Below the pieces are notes generated by a model. The model searched no databases. It was given only the letters and a program-made list of their open reading frames with translations, and had not been told where the DNA came from. This document shows, piece after piece, positions 33,754-43,047 of a stretch of 64,000 bases of DNA. This stretch comes from an uncultured Flavobacteriales bacterium (GTDB lineage Bacteria > Bacteroidota > Bacteroidia > Flavobacteriales_D > Crocinitomicaceae): NCBI GenBank assembly GCA_913059205.1, contig CAJXRM010000006.1, positions 1 to 64,000 of the forward strand, given 5' to 3'. Positions within the stretch are counted from its first letter, which is position 1; each line of letters begins with the position of its first letter. A program made the position numbers and the translations under genes.

Positions 33754-35817
33754 TTACAAGGACAATACTTTAAACTCTGTTCTTCTGTTTAATTGTCTTC
33801 CTTCTTTCGTTTCGTTAGTTGAAATAGGTTGTGTTTCACCATAACCAGCAGAAACTAAACGACCAGCAGAAACACCAGCATTGGTCAAGTAATCAACAAC
33901 AGCTTTCGCTCGTTTTTCTGAAAGAGCTTGATTATACGTATCTGAACCTTGAGAATCTGTGTGTCCTGAAAGCTCAATTTTCAATGTTGGAACATCTGCC
34001 ATCAGCTTAATTAGTCGATTTAACTCAGCAGTAGATTCTGGTCGTAAAGTCGCTTTATCCAAGTCGAAGAAAATGTTCTTCAATACGATTTTTGATCCAA
34101 CCTTTAATCCTTTTAGTTCAACATCTTTTTCCACCGTCTGGAAAGCTGCGGTACTTGGAATATCAAAATTTTCCGAATGAAACAAGTATCCTTCTTTCTT
34201 AACTGCAATTCCATAGTTTTTACCTGCCGGTAAGGAAACCAAATATTTTCCAGTGGCGCTATTCGATTTAAATGTTGCAATAACAACGTTTGCTTGATTA
34301 TCGACAATTTCAACTTCAGCCTCTAAAACTTTTGTTGTAAGAGCGTCTGTAATTACACCCTTCAAAATTGTCAATTGAGCTTCTTTTACTTCAACCACAG
34401 GCGCAACAACAACCTCTTTAATAGGTGCAGCGACACTTGCTAATAAATTGTCTTCGTTGTTCAACACGACTTGCTTTTCTTCTCCAAGAAAAGTCACAAC
34501 ATATAAATCACGTAAGCCACGACTATCCGTTCCCATAGAAGTATAATAACCATGTCTTCCACTTGCTGAAATTACGAAAAACACATCGTCATCAGTTGTA
34601 TTCACAGGGTATCCAAGGTTTTCAGGTTTGCTCCAAACTTTAGTTTTTTCATTGTAGACCGACTTAAAAATATCGAATCCACCCATAGATGAATGACCTT
34701 GAGAACTAAAATACAACGTTTTGCCGTCTGGGTGCATGTACACACCTTCTTCCGAATATTGGGTATTAATTACGTTTCCTAAATTAACTGCATCACCCCA
34801 ATTTCCTTTTTCATCAAGTTTTGACATGTAAATATCATGATCACCTGCTCCACCAGGTTTATCCGAAACGAAGTATAAAATGTTCCCATCTGGCGAATAA
34901 CATGCTGATGACTCATGGTAATCCTTGGTATTAATGTTTTTCCCCATTGATTCAGGTTTGCTCCAAATGTCTCCAGTCAATTTTGATTCATATAAATCTC
35001 CACCGTTTGATTTTCCAAGATAAATTGCAAAACGTTGACCATCGTTTGATATACCTGAATTTGCATCATGATCATTTGAGTTAATTGGTTCACCAATATT
35101 CTTAGACTTTGACCACGATCCATCAGGCTGTTTATATGAAATATAAATATCCTCAAAGTTCTCATTCAATTGAGGATCAATTTTTCCACCTGTAGAATTT
35201 GGTCTTCGAGCAGTGAAAACCAACACTGATTCATCCGCAGATATTACAGCTCCATACTCATTGTACTCTGTATTAATATTGTCTCCCATATTATCCACAA
35301 ATACTCGAATTGGATTTGCTACCAATTTTTTACCATTTGCGCACTGCTCCAATCGCATCATAATTTCTTGAACGACATATGGATCAGAACCATTCATAAC
35401 AGTTCTCTGATATTGACCATATTCAGAAACAGCTTTATCAAACTGCATGTCCAAATGATAGGCTTTACCCAATAAGAAATGAATGTAAGGATCAAGAGAC
35501 GGATTCAACTTTATAGCTTTTTCGAGATAAGGCAATGCTTTATACTTAAACATCGATGCCAAGTAACACTCGCCCAATTTGTAATTCAAATCTGCATTAT
35601 TTGGATTGAACTTATTTGCTGCCTCATAAGGCGTGATGGCGTCTCTATAAAAGCCAGGACCTTGAGCATAAAAATCATCTCCAGTTTTTAAATTATCTTT
35701 TGCTGTTTTAAGCCCATCCTTATCATCTTTAAAATTTGCTTTATCAAACTCAACATTTTGCGCGAACAATCCACTTACCAGAAAGATTGATGCTAATACT
35801 ATATACTTTTTTAACAT
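33754..35817 (-). CDS. PorE-like OmpA-family protein (TPR, PD40 repeats, CRD, OmpA domain)
   Basis: The 687-residue protein has a signal peptide (about 1-19), TPR repeats (about 35-150), WD40-like PD40 beta-propeller repeats (about 170-440, with several PDG...YFVS or YFSS motifs), a carboxypeptidase-regulatory domain (about 480-560) and a C-terminal OmpA peptidoglycan-binding domain (LSGHTDSQGSDTYNQALSEK). This order matches PorE, which ties the T9SS to peptidoglycan, but Bacteroidota carry several paralogues. A TPR protein gene lies 18 bp upstream on the same strand, probably in the same operon. Confidence 0.85.
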   Translation of the reverse strand: MLKKYIVLASIFLVSGLFAQNVEFDKANFKDDKDGLKTAKDNLKTGDDFYAQGPGFYRDAITPYEAANKFNPNNADLNYKLGECYLASMFKYKALPYLEKAIKLNPSLDPYIHFLLGKAYHLDMQFDKAVSEYGQYQRTVMNGSDPYVVQEIMMRLEQCANGKKLVANPIRVFVDNMGDNINTEYNEYGAVISADESVLVFTARRPNSTGGKIDPQLNENFEDIYISYKQPDGSWSKSKNIGEPINSNDHDANSGISNDGQRFAIYLGKSNGGDLYESKLTGDIWSKPESMGKNINTKDYHESSACYSPDGNILYFVSDKPGGAGDHDIYMSKLDEKGNWGDAVNLGNVINTQYSEEGVYMHPDGKTLYFSSQGHSSMGGFDIFKSVYNEKTKVWSKPENLGYPVNTTDDDVFFVISASGRHGYYTSMGTDSRGLRDLYVVTFLGEEKQVVLNNEDNLLASVAAPIKEVVVAPVVEVKEAQLTILKGVITDALTTKVLEAEVEIVDNQANVVIATFKSNSATGKYLVSLPAGKNYGIAVKKEGYLFHSENFDIPSTAAFQTVEKDVELKGLKVGSKIVLKNIFFDLDKATLRPESTAELNRLIKLMADVPTLKIELSGHTDSQGSDTYNQALSEKRAKAVVDYLTNAGVSAGRLVSAGYGETQPISTNETKEGRQLNRRTEFKVLSL

Positions 35818-35835
35818 GATTATTTTCTTTTTGGT

Positions 35836-36903
35836 TTATTGACAAATACCTATAAAACTGTTCGCTGCTTCGGCTCCAAGATTTGCCGCTTTCGTCCAAT
35901 CTTCACATGCTCCTTTTTCGTCGCGTAAAAGTTCTTTTGCATTTCCACGGTTCATATAAGCATAAGCGTAATTTGCATCAATAGCAATCGCTTTAGAACA
36001 ATCCTCAATACACCCTTTTAAATCATTCAATTTAAACTTAGCTCCTGCTCTATTGTTGAATGCATAGGCATAATCTTTATTTAATTCAATCGCTTTAGAG
36101 AAATCCTCAATTGCCCCTTTAAAATCACCATCATCAAATTTCGCACTTCCTCTATTATTATAGGCGATGAATGATTTGTCATCGATCAAAATCGCCTTGG
36201 TATATTCCTGAATTGCCCCTTTAAAATCTTCTTTTTTCCGTTTAGCACTGCCAAGGTTATTGTAAGCAAAGGACATTTGTTTATCGAGTAAAACAGCCTT
36301 TTGATAATCTTTTATAGCGCCATCCAAATCATTTAATTGACGCTTTGCGCTTCCACGGTCATTGTACGCATAAGCATAATTAGGTTCTGCTCGAATTGCT
36401 TGATCAAAGTCTGTTATTGCACCTTCGTAATCTGCATTCTCGAACTTCAATCCACCACGATAATAATAGGCTTTTGCATGATCTTTATTGATTGCGATAG
36501 TATTTGTATAACCTGCAAGTGCTTCTTCCTTGTTTCCGCCAAAGAAATGTGCTCTTGCTCTTGTATAATGGCTTTCTGGATTGTTCGTCAATGCAATTGA
36601 TTGATCAAAATCAGAAATGGAACCACTGTAATTTTCCATAGCAAATTTAGCCATTCCTCGATTAAAGAATGCCTGCTCGAAAGAAGGATTCAATTCGATT
36701 GCTTTTGTAAAATCATCAATTGCTCCCTGATATTGCTTTTGAGAAACTTTGGCTACTCCGCTGTTATAAAGTAAGCTACTTTGAATAGAATCACCTCCAA
36801 TAATTTTTGCTTTTACAATTGAATCTGATTGTGAAAAGCCCGTGAATCCTATAAAACTAGTAGCGCAGAAAAGGAATAAATTCCTAACTCGGTTGATTAA
36901 CAT
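35836..36903 (-). CDS. Exported tetratricopeptide-repeat protein
   Basis: The 355-residue protein has a signal peptide (about 1-24, ending at GFS) followed by about nine TPR units of 34 residues covering nearly all the rest. Repeats of the form GAIDDFTKAIELNPSFEQAF and AYNNRGSAKFDDGDFKGAI recur with strict spacing. It should be a periplasmic protein-binding scaffold. It is 18 bp upstream of the PorE-like gene, so the two products probably act together at the envelope. High repeat identity suggests recent repeat expansion. Confidence 0.9.
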   Translation of the reverse strand: MLINRVRNLFLFCATSFIGFTGFSQSDSIVKAKIIGGDSIQSSLLYNSGVAKVSQKQYQGAIDDFTKAIELNPSFEQAFFNRGMAKFAMENYSGSISDFDQSIALTNNPESHYTRARAHFFGGNKEEALAGYTNTIAINKDHAKAYYYRGGLKFENADYEGAITDFDQAIRAEPNYAYAYNDRGSAKRQLNDLDGAIKDYQKAVLLDKQMSFAYNNLGSAKRKKEDFKGAIQEYTKAILIDDKSFIAYNNRGSAKFDDGDFKGAIEDFSKAIELNKDYAYAFNNRAGAKFKLNDLKGCIEDCSKAIAIDANYAYAYMNRGNAKELLRDEKGACEDWTKAANLGAEAANSFIGICQ

Positions 36904-36997
36904 AGTTCGTTATAATTATTTAGTTTAGTCTAAAGTAACAAATAAGACTTATTTAATCATGAAAAAGTGAAAGAATTAACCGATTCAACGTTAAAAA

Positions 36998-37966
36998 CTA
37001 CAAAGCAGTACAAAACACCCAATAGAATTTAAAAGGCGCGTTCTCATCATAATAAAACCCGATACCGACTTTTTTACTATGCTGATTGAACATATTATCA
37101 TAATGCCCTTTACTATTAAACCATTGCTCATAAGTTCCATCAGCGTGCGCGCTTGCAGCAGCAATATTTTCTGAATTTAGAGACGAGGAATTATAAAATC
37201 TTCCAATTCGCGTAAATGTACCACCTACTTTCACCAATTCACCATTCACTCTGTCGTACGTATTGTGATCAAAGTACTTTTGAGACCCTAAATCAAATGC
37301 ATGGTAACGAGCAGCCTTCGCCAAATTCTCTTCCCAAATCAATGGTTCCATTCCAAGTTTAGATCGTTCTTGATTAATCAACCCCAAGAGGTTCTGTTCC
37401 TCCTTAGGATTAGAAGATTGAATGTTCTCATTCCCATTTGGCATACCGAACATCAAACCTTCAACCGCCATTTTTGGACCGCCATTTATCCTATCCTCAC
37501 TAGCTTTAACTTCTGTAAACAGTTGGACTTCCTCCATTTTATCGAGCTTGGAATATGCAATGACTAAACTAGCACTTAGACTTTGTTGGTCTTCGTTGGA
37601 TAACTTATTTGACAATCGAGTAACACTCAACTTCAATTTAGATTTATCGACAAGCCAATTGACTTTCTCTGCCAATCCATACTTGTCTGCATTTTCAAAT
37701 TTAACAGCATACCCTATTGATTTTTTCAACAATGAATATTCTGTTCGACTGTTTCTTGCTACAGTAGATTTATCGAAGTAAACCTTGGAGGCGTAATAGT
37801 ACGAAGAGCTTTCATTTGGGAAATAAGAAATATATCGTTTAGCTGTCTCTAAACATTTTTCAGGACTTTTGGAATAAAGTTTCGTTAATCGGTTGAATAA
37901 TAAATCATTTGCAAGAATTACACTTGGAGAGAAAAACAAAACCATGAGGAGATTGAAAGACTTCAT
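36998..37966 (-). CDS. Exported CAP (SCP/PR-1) domain protein
   Basis: With the ATG at 37966 the protein has 322 residues; a TTG two codons earlier is also possible. A signal peptide (MKSFNLLMVLFFSPSVILA) is followed by a helical region (about 20-180) and a C-terminal CAP domain (about 190-322): LLGLINQERSKLG, AARYHAFDLGSQKYFDH, SENIAAASAHA and GHYDNMFNQHSKKVGIGFYY. The conserved His and Glu of the CAP cavity are present. Bacterial CAP proteins are secreted or envelope proteins of uncertain activity. Confidence 0.88.
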   Translation of the reverse strand: MKSFNLLMVLFFSPSVILANDLLFNRLTKLYSKSPEKCLETAKRYISYFPNESSSYYYASKVYFDKSTVARNSRTEYSLLKKSIGYAVKFENADKYGLAEKVNWLVDKSKLKLSVTRLSNKLSNEDQQSLSASLVIAYSKLDKMEEVQLFTEVKASEDRINGGPKMAVEGLMFGMPNGNENIQSSNPKEEQNLLGLINQERSKLGMEPLIWEENLAKAARYHAFDLGSQKYFDHNTYDRVNGELVKVGGTFTRIGRFYNSSSLNSENIAAASAHADGTYEQWFNSKGHYDNMFNQHSKKVGIGFYYDENAPFKFYWVFCTAL

Positions 37967-38018
37967 AAACAAGAATTAAGGAGGTTTGTACTTTTATAAT
38001 ACCTTCTCTTGAATATGG

Positions 38019-40154
38019 TTACATTTTAATTCCCATTACGCAAACATCATCTATTTGTTCTAGATTTCCTTTCCAATTTAGGAAAATCTGCTCCATTAAT
38101 TTACCCTGTTCTAACATGGGCAAGTTCTGCATTTCAATTAATGCTCGTTTAAACGGTAAGTACTTGAATTTTTTACCGTCTTTACCTCCAAACTGGTCAG
38201 GAAAACCATCTGTAAATAAATATAAAACATCCCCTTTCTTCAATTCGAACGAATGCTGAGTAAAAGGCTTTAAAGAGGCGTATCTCCCAATTGGCTGCTT
38301 GTCTCCTTTAAATTCAATGAGCGAGTGCTTTTCTTCCGAAGCCACTTCGTTTTCGCGTAAAATACATAATGGATTATTTGCTCCAGCGTAAACCAAATGT
38401 TGCTTTTTTAAATCAATTGTCACCAAGGTAATGTCCATTCCATCAGATACCGCTTCGCTGCTCTTTTCGAACTTCTGAATTACCAATTCTCTGGTTTTAT
38501 CTAAAATTTGGCCCGGCTGATTTAATTTAAACTCATTAATAGCTCGATTGAGGGCATCACTGCAAACAACACTCATCATAGCCCCTGGAACGCCATGTCC
38601 AGTACAATCTGCTACCGCAACATACACCACATCACCCTTTGTTTCAAACCAATAAAAGTCTCCACTTACGACATCCTTGGGGCGAAAAAATAAAAAACTT
38701 TCTGGAAAGTAGTTGTTGAACTCTTCAGTCGTTGGTAGAATTGCCAATTGCAAACGTTGCGCATAAGAAATGGAATCTGAAATAGACTGATTCTTTTCGT
38801 CTACGATTGCTTTTTGTTCTTGAATCAACTCATTCTTTTCCGAGAGTAATTCGTTGAGCTTTCGTTTACGTCGATTGGAATTAATAAAAATAAACAATGA
38901 AACAACAACAATTATAAACCCAATTACACTCAAATAAACAACATTTTGAATTTTATTTATCTCTTCGTTATGTTCTGCTCTTTCAATCGCAAAACCATTC
39001 TCAATCTGAATGCTGTCATTGAAGTTTTTATTCAATAATTGTTGCTTTATATCTCCGGCAATTAAATCTTGGGCGCGTTGTTTTTCATCAGATAAATCTT
39101 TAAGCTCTACAAAATTTTCAAGTGAAAAATAAGCATCGTCATATTCCCCAATTCGCGAAGCATATTTGGAATACAATCTATAGTATCTGACTTTTAAAAA
39201 GTCCAATTCGTATGTACTATTTAAAAGCGTATTAATTGTTCGAAACAATTTGCTTAAACTATCCTTTGAAAGTGAATTGAATTGAGTTTCACAAATATCC
39301 AGTAAAATTTGTCCCTCACCATTTTTGTCCTTTAAATCTCGTCTTATCCATAGTGCCTCCTTCAACATTACACCTTTCTCCTTTCTCGTTAGACTCGATT
39401 TTTTCATAGATGCATAGCCCTGTAAAGCCGTAGAATAATTATCCCTGTCTTTCGTTGAGCTAGTCAATTCAAGTGACTTTTTGAAATAATACTCAGCGCT
39501 ATCTATTTGGTTTAACTTATCAAATAAAAAGGCAAACATTGTATAAGAAATTGCCTCTCCTTCGGTATTGCCCGACTTTATTTCATATGGCATGCTTTTG
39601 CGTTCATATTCAAGCGCTTTATCGTACATTCCGATTGCACTATAAATAGAACCAATATTGTGCAGTGCATAGGCTTCTCCTTGCAAGGCCGTATGGCGTT
39701 TGTATCCTTTTGGTTTTTTTTTGATTATTTTTTCGTTCTGTTCTAACGAGAGCAATTGAAAATCTAAACTTTTTTGATATTCCCCCATATCAAAATAGGA
39801 ATTTCCAATATTACCATAGGCATCTGCAATCCCTTGGTCGATTTTTGCTTTTCTGAAATACGATAAGGATTTAAAAAAATTTGTATTTGCCTTTGTGTAA
39901 ATCGCACGATCTTGATAATACCAACCTAAATATTGATAGGCACGGCCAATGAGTTCAGGGTTCTTAGAACGTAATGCATAATGAACACTTGAATCCGCAT
40001 ACTTCTTGGCTAGATTGACATTTTCGTATTCAAAATTTTCGAACAAGGTGAAATATTTTCGAGCCTTGGTAGAATCAATATTTTGAGAAAATGAATGGTT
40101 AATCGAAATTATCCCGATGAATAGTATAGCGGTATAGAAAGTCTTAATGGTCAC
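38019..40154 (-). CDS. TPR-containing SpoIIE-type PP2C phosphatase, membrane anchored
   Basis: The 711-residue protein starts at GTG 40154 and begins with a signal-like segment. Residues about 30-340 are TPR-like helices, followed by a transmembrane helix (about 410-428), a coiled coil and the SpoIIE phosphatase domain (about 470-711; FFRPKDVVSGDFYWF, VAVADCTGHGVPGAMMSVV, LFTDGFPDQFG). The metal-binding aspartates are visible. This is the common Bacteroidota design for regulating anti-sigma-factor antagonists or other phosphoproteins from a periplasmic input. No partner genes are adjacent. Confidence 0.92.
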   Translation of the reverse strand: MTIKTFYTAILFIGIISINHSFSQNIDSTKARKYFTLFENFEYENVNLAKKYADSSVHYALRSKNPELIGRAYQYLGWYYQDRAIYTKANTNFFKSLSYFRKAKIDQGIADAYGNIGNSYFDMGEYQKSLDFQLLSLEQNEKIIKKKPKGYKRHTALQGEAYALHNIGSIYSAIGMYDKALEYERKSMPYEIKSGNTEGEAISYTMFAFLFDKLNQIDSAEYYFKKSLELTSSTKDRDNYSTALQGYASMKKSSLTRKEKGVMLKEALWIRRDLKDKNGEGQILLDICETQFNSLSKDSLSKLFRTINTLLNSTYELDFLKVRYYRLYSKYASRIGEYDDAYFSLENFVELKDLSDEKQRAQDLIAGDIKQQLLNKNFNDSIQIENGFAIERAEHNEEINKIQNVVYLSVIGFIIVVVSLFIFINSNRRKRKLNELLSEKNELIQEQKAIVDEKNQSISDSISYAQRLQLAILPTTEEFNNYFPESFLFFRPKDVVSGDFYWFETKGDVVYVAVADCTGHGVPGAMMSVVCSDALNRAINEFKLNQPGQILDKTRELVIQKFEKSSEAVSDGMDITLVTIDLKKQHLVYAGANNPLCILRENEVASEEKHSLIEFKGDKQPIGRYASLKPFTQHSFELKKGDVLYLFTDGFPDQFGGKDGKKFKYLPFKRALIEMQNLPMLEQGKLMEQIFLNWKGNLEQIDDVCVMGIKM

Positions 40155-40203
40155 CTAACAAAAATAATGGAATTCTTTTACCAATCGGCAAATTCCAAGA
40201 ATT

Positions 40204-41358
40204 TCAATTCGTAACGGGTTCTTTTCTAAACAGTTTTAGAATTAAAAAGCTAATGCTAAATACTACGATAAATGCTATGCAACTCAAAACAACGGAGCCA
40301 ATTAGATATTGGTAAGCATTGGTTTTAACATCATCCAACTCAAGAGAAACGAGTGTTTCATGATTTATTTCACCTCCAACAATAAATTGACCTACTATTA
40401 CACTTCCATATAAAATAAACGGAATCATTGGGGGAATTGAGATGTTCGCTGCAGCAATAAATAGCACTTTATTCATTCTGAAAAGAACGGACAACGGAAT
40501 TCCAATTAGCAATTGAAATCCCCAAATTGGAATAATGCCCATAAATGCTCCAAAACCCAACGAAAGAGCTTTCATAAAATTCGATTCTTGTGGCTTAATC
40601 GCCTCTTTTTTAATCGTTTTGAATGTGTTATACGAAAAAAATTTCTTTGGGTAATAATAAAACAGAGCTCCTAAAACCAAAACTGAATTTAAAACCGAAA
40701 TTCTAAAAAAATCTCTCGTTGGCCGAAAATGTGAAACACGTTCTTCCATGTTGTATAAAACACGAATTGCAACAGGATAAAATTTAACATTCTTCCATGC
40801 TAATCGCACAATTACCTCAATTTCAAATTCAAACTTTTTTGTGAAGAAATGCATTTTCCGCATTGGAATCAGAGGATAAATCCTAAACCCCGTTTGTGTA
40901 TCAGGCAAAGAAATCCATGTTTCTAACTTGAACCAAAAATTGGAAAACTTATTCCCAAAAGAGCTCTTACCAGGAACAGTTTCGTGTGCCATGTTGCGCG
41001 AACCCATAATTACCGAATTAGGAAATTCCTTTGCTTTTTCAACCAATAAAGGAATGTCTTCCGGAAAATGCTGTCCATCAGAATCGATTGTAACAACATG
41101 GTCGAAACCCAATTCCATTGCTTTTTTAAATCCGCGACGTAAAGAATATCCTTTTCCTTGGTTCGTGTCGTTTGTAATTAAAATGATTTTATCTTTTAAT
41201 TCTTCTAAAATCGAAACAGTGGAATTTGTACTTCCATCATTCACCACTATAACTGTTGCGTTTGGAGCAACATTAAACACTCGTTGAAGAACATCAGCGA
41301 TTGTTTTTTCGTTATTATAGGTTGGTACAAGAATGCACCCGTTGATTTCTGATAGCAT
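40204..41358 (-). CDS. Family 2 glycosyltransferase fused to DUF2062
   Basis: In this 384-residue protein, residues about 8-230 are a GT-A glycosyltransferase (CILVPTYNNEKTIADVLQRV, VVNDGSTNST, TIDSDGQH as the DxD-type motif). Residues about 255-375 are a DUF2062 membrane domain with three to four helices (LGFGAFMGIIPIWGFQLLIGI). This fusion is often found in flexirubin-type gene clusters of Bacteroidota. Here it is divergent from the small exported protein and darA, so it probably belongs to the pigment locus and transfers a sugar or processes a lipid intermediate at the membrane. Confidence 0.88.
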   Translation of the reverse strand: MLSEINGCILVPTYNNEKTIADVLQRVFNVAPNATVIVVNDGSTNSTVSILEELKDKIILITNDTNQGKGYSLRRGFKKAMELGFDHVVTIDSDGQHFPEDIPLLVEKAKEFPNSVIMGSRNMAHETVPGKSSFGNKFSNFWFKLETWISLPDTQTGFRIYPLIPMRKMHFFTKKFEFEIEVIVRLAWKNVKFYPVAIRVLYNMEERVSHFRPTRDFFRISVLNSVLVLGALFYYYPKKFFSYNTFKTIKKEAIKPQESNFMKALSLGFGAFMGIIPIWGFQLLIGIPLSVLFRMNKVLFIAAANISIPPMIPFILYGSVIVGQFIVGGEINHETLVSLELDDVKTNAYQYLIGSVVLSCIAFIVVFSISFLILKLFRKEPVTN

Positions 41359-41465
41359 AGAATAAAATGCAACTAATAAAATGCAAAATTAGCAGAAAAT
41401 TCATCATTTCTTTGCTTCGACTAGTATAGACAACTATTAATAAAGGAAATTTGGCAAAATCATTG

Positions 41466-41473
41466 TAAGTTTG
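41466..41473 (+). promoter_or_regulatory. -7 box upstream of the pigment-cluster exported protein
   Basis: TAAGTTTG fits TAnnTTTG and lies 19 nt before the ATG at 41493. A TTTG at 41450-41453 is closer than usual (12 nt). Confidence 0.4.
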
Positions 41474-41492
41474 CAATCAAAATAAAATTGCG

Positions 41493-41966
41493 ATGCTAAA
41501 ATTATTTTCTGTTCTTTTAATTTCATTCTCATTCACTTCGAGTAAATCTATTAATAAGTTAGAGTTTTATAACGCGTTTAAGTCGAATGAGAAATCTGTT
41601 ATAGACAAAGGAATTCAAACAGTAAAAGACGAAACAACTTCTTCATTAAAAAATGCCTATTTAGGAGCATTAATTATGAAAAGCGCCCAGTTTCCATCTA
41701 CGCCAAAGGAAAAAATTGCAGTTTTTAAAGAAGGTAAAACTCTGTTAGAAAGCAGTATTGCCAAAGAACCCAAAAATGGTGAATTTCGATTTATTCGAAT
41801 TGCAATTCAGGAAAAAAGTCCTAAAATTTTGCATTACACTGGAAATATCGAAGAGGATAAGAAAATTCTCATTCAAACATACGAGTCATTAGAAATTGTG
41901 GTAAAAAAGGCAATTAAAAAATATGCCGAAGAATCGACTATTTTGTCGGTAAGCGATTTTAAATAA
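41493..41966 (+). CDS. Small exported protein of the flexirubin-type cluster
   Basis: The 157-residue protein has a short signal peptide (about 1-18) and is otherwise helical: SLKNAYLGALIMKSAQFPST, then a segment ANN-like in length to a TPR pair (KEGKTLLESSIAKEPKNGEF). I do not recognise a named family. Its place immediately upstream of darA (13 nt gap) suggests a periplasmic helper in polyene-resorcinol lipid synthesis or transport. Confidence 0.7.
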   Translation: MLKLFSVLLISFSFTSSKSINKLEFYNAFKSNEKSVIDKGIQTVKDETTSSLKNAYLGALIMKSAQFPSTPKEKIAVFKEGKTLLESSIAKEPKNGEFRFIRIAIQEKSPKILHYTGNIEEDKKILIQTYESLEIVVKKAIKKYAEESTILSVSDFK

Positions 41967-41979
41967 CAACTTTTCGCAA

Positions 41980-42888
41980 ATGAAAATATTAGCTATCAAT
42001 TTTTCTCAATCTGGACAATTGGATGAAATAATTGAGAATTTTATCTCACCATTGAATAACGTTTCCATTGAAAGAGTGAAATTTAATACATCTAAACAAT
42101 TTGATTTCCCTTGGACAATTCCTTCTTTCTTTGACGCAATGCCAGAAAGTGTTAAAGAAATACCCGCACCTCTGAAACCGATTAATTTCGAATCAGAAAA
42201 GTATGATTTAATCGTATTTGGGTATCAACCTTGGTTTCTTTCTCCCTCAATTCCAACCACTTCACTTTTAAAAGATCCAAAATTCATGGAAATCATGAAG
42301 GACACACCACTAGTAACAATTGTTGGTTCACGGAATATGTGGCTCAATTCTCAGGAAAGTGTTGTGCGTCTCATTCAACAAGCCAATGGTAAAATTATAG
42401 GTAACCTTCCGCTAATCGATAAATCTTCAAATATTTTGTCAGCCGCAAGCATATTACATTGGATGCTGACAGGGAGAAAAGAAAAAAAATGGGGAATTTT
42501 TCCTATGCCAGGAATCAGCGACGAAGACATCCAAGGAGCGTCAAAGTTTGGTAAAATTTTGAATAATTGCATTTCAAAAAACACACTAGATAACTTTCAA
42601 AATGAACTAGTAGCGGCGAATGGTTTAACGATAAATACGAACATTTTATTCATTGAAGGTAGAGCAAAAATGATATTCAATGCATGGGCTACACTTATTT
42701 TGAAAAAAGAGGCACAAGGAAAAAAACGGCGTTTTTGGGTTAGTTTTTTTAAATACTACCTAATTATTGCTCTTTTCGTGGTTTCACCTTTTGTTGTTCT
42801 AATTTACAACGTTTTAGTTCGCCCCTTTACATCAAAATCAATTCGTGAAAAGAAAAAGAAATACACTTTCCTTGGAATGAAAGTCTAA
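41980..42888 (+). CDS. darA: Dialkylresorcinol condensing enzyme DarA-like
   Basis: The 302-residue protein has a flavodoxin-like N-terminal pattern (ILAINFSQSGQLDEI) and the DarA-type conserved stretches FDFPWTIPSFFDAMPE, FGYQPWFLSPSIPTT and KEKKWGIFPMPGISDEDI. A hydrophobic, membrane-associating C-terminus (about 255-282) follows. DarA condenses two acyl intermediates with DarB to form the cyclohexanedione precursor of dialkylresorcinols, the lipid part of flexirubin. darB follows 159 bp downstream behind its own -7 box. Confidence 0.87.
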   Translation: MKILAINFSQSGQLDEIIENFISPLNNVSIERVKFNTSKQFDFPWTIPSFFDAMPESVKEIPAPLKPINFESEKYDLIVFGYQPWFLSPSIPTTSLLKDPKFMEIMKDTPLVTIVGSRNMWLNSQESVVRLIQQANGKIIGNLPLIDKSSNILSAASILHWMLTGRKEKKWGIFPMPGISDEDIQGASKFGKILNNCISKNTLDNFQNELVAANGLTINTNILFIEGRAKMIFNAWATLILKKEAQGKKRRFWVSFFKYYLIIALFVVSPFVVLIYNVLVRPFTSKSIREKKKKYTFLGMKV

Positions 42889-43014
42889 AAATTAACAAAT
42901 CATTCACCCGCTTTATAACGAATAAACTTTATTTTTGACTGTATTAATACGACAAAAGCCTAATATTTTACTGTATTTATTTCTTTTGGACACTGTTGTT
43001 TTGAAGAAAAAAAG

Positions 43015-43022
43015 TACTTTTG
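43015..43022 (+). promoter_or_regulatory. -7 box of the darB-led operon
   Basis: TACTTTTG matches TAnnTTTG, 25 nt before the darB ATG; a TTG lies 16 nt upstream (42996-42998). It probably drives the compact gene run through 50145. Confidence 0.6.
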
Positions 43023-43047
43023 CTCGACCAAAATTTTAAATCAGAAG

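Noticed and set aside
35836-36903. The repeated sequence as a CRISPR-like or DNA-level repeat array
   Set aside because: The periodicity is 102 nt (34 codons) and follows TPR protein repeats, not spacer-repeat structure.
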